Assembly (NCBI RefSeq): GCF_029227915.1
Contig: NC_079876.1
Coordinates: 34,703,828 to 34,767,827 of the forward strand
Length of the DNA: 64,000 nt
Reading direction: 5' to 3'
Source: Hydractinia symbiolongicarpus
Taxonomy: Eukaryota > Cnidaria > Hydrozoa > Anthoathecata > Hydractiniidae
This document shows positions 53,920-64,000 of the stretch, in pieces. The position numbers and the translations under genes were made by a program. Under the pieces are notes generated by a model. The model worked only from the letters and a program-made list of their open reading frames with translations. It was not told the DNA's origin and searched no databases. The number at the start of each line of letters is the position of its first letter. Position 1 is the first letter of the stretch.

Positions 53920-56562
53920 AGTAGTTGAAACTGCCTCTATTTCTTCAGCGCGCGCTAACAGCTAGGATTGGTCCCACAGTAAAAAAATGACTTTTTTTAG
54001 CTTAATTCTTAAATGTAGCGCTACCACAACGCCCAGTGTAATCGCTGAGTTTCGGCAATCATGTCAAATTAAGGTGAATGTTTTTCATGGTGTCCAATTG
54101 TCTCCTTTATCACATTTATCGGGTGACAGTCCAAAGTTAGTTCAATTAAGTGCCACAGTCAATCGTTTCATAGTTAAAAGCGATGCAACCTAGTAATATC
54201 AGAAAAATATCGCTATATACATGTTGGTACGAGTATGTTACCCAACCTTTGTAACTCAAACGGACTGATACCGTTACAAAGTCAATGAAATGTAGTTCTT
54301 GAAACTATCGCTCCTTCTTTAGCGCGCAATAACGGCTAGGATTGATCCCACAGTAAAAATTGACTTATTAATCTAAATTTTTAAATGAAGCACTACCACA
54401 GCGCCTAGTGTAATCGCTGAGTTCCGACAATCATGTCAAATTAAGAAGAATGTTATTTCTTGGAGTCCAATTTTCTCATTTATCACACTCATTAGGTCAC
54501 AGTCCAAAGTTAGTTCAATTAAGTCCCACAGTCAATCGTTTCATTGTTAAAAGCGATGCAACCTAGTAATATCAGAAAAATATCGCTAAATACATGTTGG
54601 TACGAATAGGTGACCCAACCGTTGTAACTCAAACGGACTGACACCGTTAGAAAGTCAATGAAATGTAGTTTTGGAAACTGTCGCTATTTCTTCAGCGCGC
54701 GATAACGGCTAGGATTGGTTCCCCAGTAAAAAATGACTTATTAATCTAAATTTTTAAATAAAGCGCCACCACAGCGCCCAGTGTAATCGCTGAGTTCCGG
54801 AAATCATGTCAAATTAGGAAGAATGTTATTTCTTGGAGTCCAATTTTCTCATTTATCACACTCATTAGGTCACAGTCCAAAGTTAGTTCAATTAAGTCCC
54901 AAAGTCAATCGTTTCATTGTTAAAAGCGATGCAACCTAGTAATATCAGAAAAATATTGCTAAATACATGTTCGTACGAATAGGTGACCCAAACGTTGTAA
55001 CTCAAACGGACTGACACCGTTAGAAAGTCAATGAAATGTAGTTTTGGAAACTGTCGCTATTTCTTCAGCGCGCAATAACGGCTAGGATTGGTCCCCCAGT
55101 AAAGAATGACTTATTAATCTAAATTTTTAAATGAAGCGCTACCACAGCGCCCAGTGTAATCGCTGAGTTCCGGCAATCATGTCAAATTAAGGAGAATGTT
55201 ATTTCTTGGATTTCTCATTTATCACACTCATTAGGTCACAGTCCAAAGTTAGTTCAACTAAGTCCCACAGTCAATCGTTTCATTGTTAAAAGCAATGCAA
55301 CCTAGTAATATCAAAAAAATATCGCTAAGTACATGTTGGTACGAATATGTGACACAACCGTTGCAACTCAAGCGGACTGACACCGTTAGAAAGTCAATGA
55401 AATGTAGTTTTTGAAACTGTCGCTTTTTCTTCAGCGCGCGATAACGAATAGGATTGGTCCCACAGTAAAGAATGACTTATTTATCTAAATTTTTAAATGA
55501 ATCGCTACCACAGCGTCCAGTGTATCGCTGAGTTGCGGCAATCCCGTCAAATTAAAAAGAATGTTATTAGAGTCCAATTTTCTCACTTATAACATTTATA
55601 AGATCACAGTCCAAAATCAGTTCAATTAAGTACCACAGTCAATCGTTTCACGGTTAAAAGCGATGCAACCTAGTAATATCAGAAAAACAACTCGCTAAAT
55701 ACATGTTGGTACGAATATGTGACCCAACTGTTGTAACTCAAACGGACTGACACTGTTAGAAAGTCAATGAAATGTAGTTTTTGAGACTGTCGCTATTTCT
55801 TCAGCGCGCGATAACGGCTAGGATTGGTCCCACAGTAAAAAATGACTTTTTTTTAGCATAATTCTTAAATGAAGCGCCACCACAGCGCCCAGTGTAATCG
55901 CTGAGTTTCGGCAATCATGACAAATTAAGAAGAATGTTATTTCTTGGAGTCCAATTATCTTCTTTATCACATTAATCAGGTGACAGTCCAAAGTTAGTTC
56001 AATTAAGTCCCACAGTCAATCGTTTCATAGTTAAAAGCGATGCAACCTAGTAATATCAGAAAAATATCGCTAAATACATGTTGGTACGAGTATGGGATCC
56101 AACCGTTGTAACTGAAACGGACTGACACCGTTAGAAAGTCAATGAAACGTAGTTTTTGAAACTGTCGCTATTTCTTCAACGCGCGATAACGAATAGGATT
56201 GGTCCCACAGTAAAAAATGACTTATTTATCTAAATTTATAAATGAATCCCTACCACAGCGTCCAGTGTAATCGCTGAGTTCCGACAATGCCGTCAAATTA
56301 AGAAGAATGTTATTAGAGTCCAATTCTCTCATTTATCACATTTATAATGTCACAGTCTAAAGTTAGTTCAGTTAAGTCCCACATTCAATCGTTTCACTGT
56401 TAAAAGCGATGCAACATAGTAATATCAGATGAATATCGCTAAATATATGTTGGTTCGAATTGGGGACCCAACCGTTGTAACTCAAACGGACTGACACCGT
56501 TAGAAAGTCAATAAAATGTGGTTTTTGAAACTGTCGCTATTTCTTCAGCGCGCGATAACGGC
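53920..56562 (+). repeat. Seven-monomer block, copy 2 (offset 5,955)
   Basis: Matches 47,970-50,607 with scattered substitutions. It sits directly after octamer copy 3 and runs into the 56,520-57,267 block. So 46.5-57.3 kb is built from three interleaved duplicated modules. Confidence 0.82.
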
Positions 56563-57267
56563 TAGGATTGGTCCCACAGTAAAAAATGACTTATTAATCT
56601 AAGTTTTTAAATGAAGTGCTACCACAGCTCTCATTGTAATTGCTGAGTTCCGGCAATCTCGTCAAATTAAGAAGAATGTTATTTGTTGGAGTCCAGTTGG
56701 CTCACTTATAGCATTTATAAGGTTACAGTCCAAAATCAGTTCAATTTAGTCCCACAGTCAATCGTTTCACTGTTAAAAGCGATGCAACCTAGTGATATCA
56801 AAAAAATATCGCTAAATACATGTCCGTACGAATATGTCACACAACCGTTGTAACTCAAACGGACTGACACCGTTAGAAAGTCAATGAAATGTAGTTTTTG
56901 AAACTGTCGCTATTTCTTCAGCGCGCGATAACGGCTACGATTGGTCCCACAGTAAGAAATGACTCATTAATCTAAATGTTTAAAAGAAGTGCTACCACAG
57001 CACCCACTGTAATCGCTGAGTTCCGGCAATCATGTCAAATTAAGAAGAATGTTATTTCTTGGAGTACAATTTTCTCATTTATCACATTTATCAGGTCACA
57101 GTCCAAAGTTAGTTTAGTTAAGTCCCACAGTCAATCGTTTCACTGTTAAAAGCGATGCAACCTAGTAACATCAGATAAATATCGCTCAATACATGTTGGT
57201 ACGAATATGTGACCCAACCGTTAAAACTCAAACGGACTGACACCGCTACAAAGTCAATGAAATGTAG
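56520..57267 (+). repeat. Two-monomer block, copy 2 (offset 10,030)
   Basis: Second copy of 46,490-47,237. After 57,267 an extra monomer (GAAACTATCGCAATTTC) precedes the deletion-bearing monomer, whereas after 47,237 that monomer follows at once. The offset therefore rises from 10,030 to 10,401, one unit. Confidence 0.76.
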
Positions 57268-57838
57268 TTTTTGAAACTATCGCAATTTCTTTAGCGCGAT
57301 AACGGCTAGGATTGGTACCACAGTAAAGAATGACTTAACTACCTAAACTTTTAAATGAAGCGCTACCACAGCGCCCAGTGTAATCGCTGAGTTCCGGCAA
57401 TCACGTCTAATTAAGAAGAATGTTATTTCTTGGAGTCCAATTGTTTCATTTATTCCATTTATCAGGTCACACTCCAAAATCAGTTCAATTTAGTCCCACA
57501 GTCAATGGTTTCACTGTTAAAAGCGAAGCAACCTAGTAATATGAGAAAAATATCGCTAAATACATGTTGGTACGAATATGTGACACAACCGTTGAAACTC
57601 AAACGGACTGACACCGTTAGAAAGTCAGTGAAATGTAGTATTTGAAACTGTCTCTATTTCTTCAGCGCGGGCTAACGGCTAGGATTGGTCCCACAGTAAA
57701 AAAATGACTTTTTTTAGCTTAATTCTTAAATGAAGCGCTACCACAGCGCCCAGTGTAATCGCTAAGTTCCGGCAATCATGTCTAATTAAGAAGAATGTTA
57801 TTTCTTGGAGTCCAATTTTCTCATTTATCACACTCATT

Positions 57839-58190
57839 AGGTCACAGTCCAAAGTTAGTTCAATTAAGTCCCACAGTCAATCGTTTCAGTAATATCAATA
57901 AAAATATCGCTAAATTCATGTTGGCACGAATATGTGACGACACGGTTGTAACTCAAACGGACTGACACCGTTAGAAAGTCAATGTAATGTTGTTTTGGAA
58001 ACTGTCGCTATTTCTTCAGCGCGCGATAACTGCTAGGATTGGTCACCCAGAAAAAAATGACTTATTAATCTAAATTTTTAAATGAAGCGCTACCACAGCG
58101 CCCAGTGTAATCGCTCAGTTCCGGCAATCATGTCAAATTAAGAAGAATGTTATTTCTTGGAGTCCAATTGTCTCATTTATCCCATTTATC
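57839..58190 (+). repeat. Monomer with 22 bp deletion, copy 2
   Basis: Same junction at 57882, unit length 352 bp. It is the short half of the first 727 bp dimer. Confidence 0.85.
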
Positions 58191-58565
58191 AGGTCACAGT
58201 CCAAAATCAGTTCAATTTAGTCCCACACTCAATGGTTTCACTTTTAAAAGCGATGCAACCTAGTAATATGAGAAAAAGATCGCTAAATACATGTTGGTAC
58301 GAATATGTGACACAACCGTTGAAACTCAAACGGACTGACACCGTTAGAAAGTCAGTGAAATGTAGTATTTGAAACTGTCTCTATTTCTTCAGCGCGGGCT
58401 AACGGCTAGGATTGGTCCCACAGTAAAAAAATAACTTTTTTTAGCTTAATACTTAAATGAAGCGCTACCACAGCGCCCAGTGTAATCGCTAAGTTCCGGC
58501 AATCATGTCTAATAAAGAAGAATGTTATTTCTTGGAGTCCAATTTTCTCATTTATCACACTCATT

Positions 58566-58917
58566 AGGTCACAGTCCAAAGTTAGTTCAATTAAGTCCCA
58601 CAGTCAATCGTTTCAGTAATATCAATAAAAATATCGCTAAATTCATGTTGGCACGAATATGTGACGACACGGTTGTAACTCAAACGGACTGACACCGTTA
58701 GAAAGTCAATGTAATGTTGTTTTGGAAACTGTCGGTATTTCTTCAGCGCGCGATAACTGCTAGGATTGGTCACCCAGAAAAAAATGACTTATTAATCTAA
58801 ATTTTTAAATGAAGCGCTACCACAGCGCCCAGTGTAATCGCTCAGTTCCGGCAATCATGTCAAATTAAGAAGAATGTTATTTCTTGGAGTCCAATTGTCT
58901 CATTTATCCCATTTATC
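58566..58917 (+). repeat. Monomer with 22 bp deletion, copy 3
   Basis: Same junction at 58609. It is the short half of the second 727 bp dimer and carries GTCGGTATTT. Confidence 0.85.
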
Positions 58918-59292
58918 AGGTCACAGTCCAAAATCAGTTCAATTTAGTCCCACACTCAATGGTTTCACTTTTAAAAGCGATGCAACCTAGTAATATGAGA
59001 AAAAGATCGCTAAATACATGTTGGTACGAATATGTGACACAACCGTTGAAACTCAAACGGACTGACACCGTTAGAAAGTCAGTGAAATGTAGTATTTGAA
59101 ACTGTCTCTATTTCTTCAGCGCGGGCTAACGGCTAGGATTGGTCCCACAGTAAAAAAATAACTTTTTTTAGCTTAATACTTAAATGAAGCGCTACCACAG
59201 CGCCCAGTGTAATCGCTAAGTTCCGGCAATCATGTCTAATAAAGAAGAATGTTATTTCTTGGAGTCCAATTTTCTCATTTATCACACTCATT

Positions 59293-59645
59293 AGGTCACA
59301 GTCCAAAGTTAGTTCAATTAAGTCCCACAGTCAATCGTTTCAGTAATATCAATAAAAATATCGCTAAATTCATGTTGGCACGAATATGTGACGACACGGT
59401 TGTAACTCAAACGGACTGACACCGTTAGAAAGTCAATGTAATGTTGTTTTGGAAACTGTCGGTATTTCTTCAGCGCGCGATAACTGCTAGGATTGGTCAA
59501 CCAGTAAAAAATGACTTATTAATCTAAATTTTTAAATGAAGCGCTACCACAGCGCCCAGTGTAATCGCTCAGTTCCGGCAATCATGTCAAATTAAGAAGA
59601 ATGTTATTTCTTGGAGTCCAATTTTTTTCATTTATCCCATTTATC
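59293..59645 (+). repeat. Monomer with 22 bp deletion, copy 4
   Basis: Same junction at 59336. The downstream part changes to CAATTTTTTTCATTTATCCC as after 47,770. The right end is therefore closer to copy 1 at 47.4 kb than to copies 2 and 3. Confidence 0.84.
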
Positions 59646-62600
59646 AGGTCACAGTCCAAAATCAGTTCAATTTAGTTCCACACTCAATCGTTTCACTGTT
59701 AAAAGCGATGCAACCTAGTAATATGAGAAAAATATCGCTAAATACATGTTGGTACGAATATGTGACCCAACCGTTGAAACTGAAACGGACTGACACCGTT
59801 AGAAAGTCAGTGAAATGTAGTAGTTGAAACTGTCTCTATTTCTTCAGCGCGCGCTAACAGCTAGGTTGGTCCCACAGTAAAGAATGAATTATTAATCTAA
59901 ATTTTTAAATGAAGCGCTACCACAGCGCCCAGTGTAATCGCTGAGTTCCGGCAATCATGTCAAATTAAGGAGAATGTTATTTCTTGGATTTCTCATTTAT
60001 CACACTCATTAGGTCACAGTCCAAAGTTAGTTCAACTAAGTCCCACAGTCAATCGTTTCATTGTTAAAAGCAATGCAACCTAGTAATATTAGAAAAATAT
60101 CGCTAAATACATGTTTGTACGAATATGTGACGCAACCGTTGTAACTCAAACGGACTGACACCGTTAGAAAGTCAATGAAATGTAGTTTTTGAAACTGTCG
60201 CCATTTCTTCAACGCGCGATAACGGCTAGGATTGGTCCCCCAGTAAAAAATGACTTATTAATCTAAATTTTTAAATGAAGCGCTACCACAGCGCCCAGTG
60301 TAATCGCTGAGTTCCGGCAATCATGTCCAACTAGGAAGAATGTTATTTCTTGGAGTCCAATTTTCTCATTTATCACATTTATCAGGTCACAGTCCAAAGT
60401 TAGTTCAGTTAAGTCCCACAGTCAATCGTTTCACTGTTAAAAGCGATGCAACCTAGTAACATCAGATAAATATCGCTAAATACAAGTTGGTACGAATATG
60501 TGTCCCAACCGTTATAACTCAAACGGACTGACGCCACTACAAAGTCAATGAAATGTAGTTTTTGAAACTATCGCAATTTCTTTAGCGCGCGATAACGGCT
60601 AGGATTGGTCCCACAGTAAAAATTGACTTTTTAATCTAAATTTTTAAATAAAGCACCACCACAGCGCCTAGTGTAATCGCTGAGTTCCGGCAATCATGTC
60701 AAATTTAGAAGAATGTTATTTCTTGGTGTCCAATTTTCTCATTTATCACACTCATTAGGTCACAGTCCAAAGTTAGTTCAATTAAGTCCCGCAGTCAATC
60801 GTTGCATTGTTAAAAGCGATGCAACCTAGTAATATCCAAAAAAATATCGCTAAATTCATGTTGGTACGAATATGTGACGCAACCGTTGTAACTCAAACGG
60901 ACTGACACCGTTAGAAAGTCAATGAAATGTAGTTTTTGAAACTGTCGCCATTTCTTCAGCGCGCGATAACGGCTAGGATTGGTCCCCCAGTAAAAAATGA
61001 CTTATTAATCTAAATTTTTAAATGAAGCGCTACCACAGCGCCCAGTGTAATCGCTGAGTTCCGGCAATCATGTCAAACTAGGAAGAATGTTATTTCTTGG
61101 AGTCCAATTTTCTCATTTATCACATTTATCAGGTCACAGTCCAAAGTTAGTTCAGTTAAGTCCCACAGTCAATCGTTTCACTGTTAAAAGCGATGCAACC
61201 TAGTAACATCAGATATATATCGCTAAATACAAGTTGGTACGAATATGTGACCCAACTGTTATAATTCAAACGGAGTGACACCGCTACAAAGTCAATGAAA
61301 TGTAGTTTTTGAAACTATCGCTATTTCTTTAGCGCGCGATAACGGCTAGGATTGGTCCCACAGTAAAAATTGACTTATTAATCTAAATTTTTAAATGAAG
61401 CACTACCACAGCGCCTAGTGTAATCGCTGAGTTCCGGCAATCATGTCAAATTTAGAAGAATGTTATTTCTTGGTGTCCAATTTTCTCATTTATCACACTC
61501 ATTAGGTCACAGTCCAAAGTTAGTTCAATTAAGTCCCACAGTCAATCGTTTCATTGTTAAAAGCGATGCAACCTAGTAATATCAAAAAAAATATCGCTAA
61601 ATTCATGTTGGTACGAATATGTGACGCAACCGTTGTAACTCAAACGGACTGACAGCGTTAGAAAGTCAATGAAATGTAGTTTTTGAAACTGTCTCTATTT
61701 CTTCAGCGCGCGCTAACGGCTAGGATTGGTCCCGCAGTAAAAAAATGACTTTTTTTAGCTTAATTCTTAAATGAAGCGCTACCACAGCGCCCAGTGTAAT
61801 CGCTGAGTTCCGGCAATCATGTCAAATTAAGGACAATGTTATTTCTTGGAGTCCAATTGTCTCCTTTATCACATTTATCAGGTGACAGTCCAAAGTTAGT
61901 TCAATTAAGTCCCACAGTCAATCGTTTCATAGTTAAAAGCGATGCAACCTAGTAATATTAGATAAATATCGCTAAATACATGTTGGTACGAATAGGTGAT
62001 CCAACCGTTGTAACTCAAACGGAGTGACACCGTTAGAAAGTCAATGAAATGTAGTTTTTGAAATTGTCTCTATTTCTTCAGCGCGCGATAACGGCTAGGA
62101 TTGGTCCCACAGTAGAAAATGACTTATTAATCTAAATTTTTAAATGAAGCGCTACCACAGCGCCCAATGTAATCGCTGAGTTCCGGCAATCATGACCAAC
62201 TAGGAAGAATGTTATTTCTTGGAGTCCAATTTACTCATTTATCACACGTATTAGGTCACAGTCCAAAGTTAGTTCAATTAAGTCCCACAGTCAATCGTTT
62301 CAATGTTAAAAGCGATGCAACCTAGTAATATCAAAAACAATATCGCTAAGTACATGTTGGTACTAATATGTGACCCAACTGTTGTAACTCAAACGGACTG
62401 ACACTGTTAGAAAGTCAATGAAATGTAGTTTTTAAAACTGTCTCTATTTCTTCAGCGCGCGATAACGGCTAGGATTGGTCCCACAGTCAAAAATGACTTA
62501 TTAATCTAAATTTTTAAATGAAGCGCTACCACAGCGCCCAGTGTAATCGCTGAGTTCCGGCAATCATGTCAAATTAAGAAGAATGTTATTTCTTGGAGTC

Positions 62601-62880
62601 CAATTGTCTCATTTATCATATTTATCAGGTCGCAGTCCAAAGTTAGTTCAACTAAGTGACACAGTCAATCGTTTCATTGTTTAAAGCGATGCAACCTAGT
62701 AATATCAGAAAAATATCGCTAAATACATGTTGGTAGGAATTGGTGGCCCAACCGTTGCAACTTAAACGGAGTGACACCGTTAGAAAGTCAATGAAATGTA
62801 GTTTTTGAAATTGTCGCTATTTCTTCAGCGCGCGATAACGGCTAGGATTGGTCCCACAGTAAAAAATGACTTATTAATGT

Positions 62881-63252
62881 AAATTTTTAAATGAAGCGCT
62901 ACCACAGCGCCCAATGTAATCGCTGAGTTCCGGCAATCATGTCAAATTAAGAAGAATGTTATTTCTTGGAGTCCAATTGTCTCATTTATCATATTTATCA
63001 GGTTGCAGTCCAAAGTCAGTTCAACTAAGTCCCACAGTCAATCGTTTCATTGTTAAAAGCGATGCAACCTAGTAATATCAAAAAGATATCGCTAAGTACA
63101 TGTTGGTACTAATATGTGACCAACCGTTGTAACTCAAAGGGATTGACACTGTTAGAAAGTCAATGAAATGTAGTTTTTGAAACTGTCGCCATTTCTTCAG
63201 CGCCCGATAACGGCTAGGATTGGTCCCACAGTAAGAAATGACTCATTAATCT
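62881..63252 (+). repeat. Exact 372 bp tandem duplication, copy 1
   Basis: Read base by base against 63253-63624 I found no difference. Shared private variants are GGTTGCAGTCC, AAAAAGATATCGC, GTACTAATATG, AAAGGGATTGACACTG and AGCGCCCGATAACGG. The last of these breaks the usual GCGCGCG core. Confidence 0.88.
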
Positions 63253-63632
63253 AAATTTTTAAATGAAGCGCTACCACAGCGCCCAATGTAATCGCTGAGT
63301 TCCGGCAATCATGTCAAATTAAGAAGAATGTTATTTCTTGGAGTCCAATTGTCTCATTTATCATATTTATCAGGTTGCAGTCCAAAGTCAGTTCAACTAA
63401 GTCCCACAGTCAATCGTTTCATTGTTAAAAGCGATGCAACCTAGTAATATCAAAAAGATATCGCTAAGTACATGTTGGTACTAATATGTGACCAACCGTT
63501 GTAACTCAAAGGGATTGACACTGTTAGAAAGTCAATGAAATGTAGTTTTTGAAACTGTCGCCATTTCTTCAGCGCCCGATAACGGCTAGGATTGGTCCCA
63601 CAGTAAGAAATGACTCATTAATCTAAATTTTT
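63253..63632 (+). repeat. Exact 372 bp tandem duplication, copy 2
   Basis: Identical to the preceding unit and continuing to match it for a few bases past one full length, until TTAAAAGAAG replaces TTAAATGAAG near 63,633. This is the most recent-looking single-monomer duplication in the window. Confidence 0.88.
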
Positions 63633-64000
63633 AAAAGAAGCGTTACCACAACACCCAGTGTAATCGCTGAGTTCCGGCAATCATGTCAAATTAAGAAGAA
63701 TGTTATTTCTTGGAGTCCAATTGTCTCATTTACCCCATTTATCAGGACACAGTCCAAAATCAGTTCAATTTAGTCCCACAGTCAATTGTTTCACTGTTAA
63801 AGGCGATGCAACCTAGTAATATGAGAAAAATATCGCTAAATACATGTTGGTACGAATATGTGACCCAACCGTTGAAACTCAAACGGACTGACACCGTTAA
63901 AAAGTCAGTGAAATGTAGTATTTGAAACTGTCTCCATTTCTTCAGCGCGCGCTAACGGCTAGGATTGGTCCCGCAGTAAAAAATGACTTTTTTTAGCTTA

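Larger units (their letters stand above)
57430..59610 (+). repeat. 727 bp dimer repeated three times
   Basis: Copies span 57430-58156, 58157-58883 and 58884-59610. The deletion junction CGTTTCAGTAATATC lies at 57882, 58609 and 59336, exactly 727 apart. Each dimer is one full monomer plus one short monomer. Copies 2 and 3 are nearly identical (both have GTCGGTATTT), while copy 1 keeps GTCGCTATTT. Confidence 0.88.
1..64000 (+). repeat. Satellite DNA array, ~372 bp monomer, head to tail
   Basis: The same unit recurs from the first to the last base. Starts of the first fifteen units, anchored on ATCAGTTCAA, are 1, 373, 745, 1116, 1488, 1860, 2232, 2604, 2976, 3348, 3720, 4092, 4463, 4835 and 5207, so spacing is 371-372. 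Near the right end the spacing is still exactly 372 (63,001 to 63,373). I saw no inverted copy and no non-satellite insertion. Neither edge is an array boundary. There is no gene in any stretch. A long tandem array of this sort is typical of eukaryotic heterochromatin or centromeres; that location is inferred. I do not recognise the family. Confidence 0.97.

Noticed and set aside
53987-54193. 68-codon open frame with a true ATG
   Set aside because: The ATG is the common AAAAAATGAC of the monomer and the reading frame is opened by local indels. The related block at 48.0 kb does not support a conserved product.
57430-57645. 71-codon open frames repeated at 57430, 58157, 58884 and 63710
   Set aside because: They start at TTG in TTCTTGGAG and recur with the 727 bp dimer. 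No domain, no independent codon signal; they are repeat shadows.
1-64000. CRISPR array
   Set aside because: The repeated unit is 372 bp and continuous, with no short repeat alternating with unique spacers.
1-64000. rDNA intergenic spacer repeats or tandem tRNA/5S genes
   Set aside because: No rRNA or tRNA sequence was recognised anywhere, and no monomer contains a cloverleaf or 5S-like stretch that I could see.
1-64000. Transposable element insertion
   Set aside because: Unit spacing is not interrupted by foreign sequence. I saw no terminal repeats, target duplications or coding domains.

Overview
The whole 64 kb is one uninterrupted satellite DNA array. It holds no gene, RNA gene, transposon or CRISPR array that I can support. 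The unit is about 372 bp, with 371-374 bp the usual range. Every copy I followed lies head to tail on the same strand, giving roughly 172 copies by arithmetic. Both window edges fall inside the array, so the real array is longer. A 64 kb tandem array of this kind points to a eukaryotic genome, in a centromeric, pericentromeric or other heterochromatic block. The first monomer has 128 G+C in 372 (about 34%) and 14 CpG against about 11 expected, so CpG is not depleted. That argues against vertebrate-type germline methylation and leans towards an invertebrate. I do not recognise the satellite and cannot name a species.

Layout. (1) About 1-7,440: a homogeneous subfamily, here called A, arranged in recurring trimers. 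(2) About 7,440-12,100: A monomers mixed with a diverged type B, including a clean 1,118 bp tandem trimer. (3) About 12,100-31,400: several monomer types in dimers (746-751 bp) and hexamers (about 2,240-2,246 bp), with isolated A monomers embedded. (4) About 31,400-40,700: nested duplications marked by four copies of a 292 bp monomer carrying an 81 bp internal deletion. (5) About 40,700-57,300: a higher-order repeat of 8 monomers (2,980 bp) present three times, interleaved with 2.6 kb and 0.75 kb duplicated blocks. (6) About 57,300-64,000: a 727 bp dimer repeated three times, then looser monomers with an exact 372 bp tandem duplication near the end.

The copies differ by whole-monomer gains and losses and by monomers that switch type part-way. 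This is the expected result of unequal crossover and gene conversion. Recurrent features within the monomer are a 20 bp imperfect palindrome centred on GTAC, a CpG-rich core (GCGCGCG), and two short hairpin-forming inverted repeats. Open reading frames of 60-88 codons recur at fixed monomer positions. They are by-products of the repeat: several have no ATG and exist only because an indel removes a stop.
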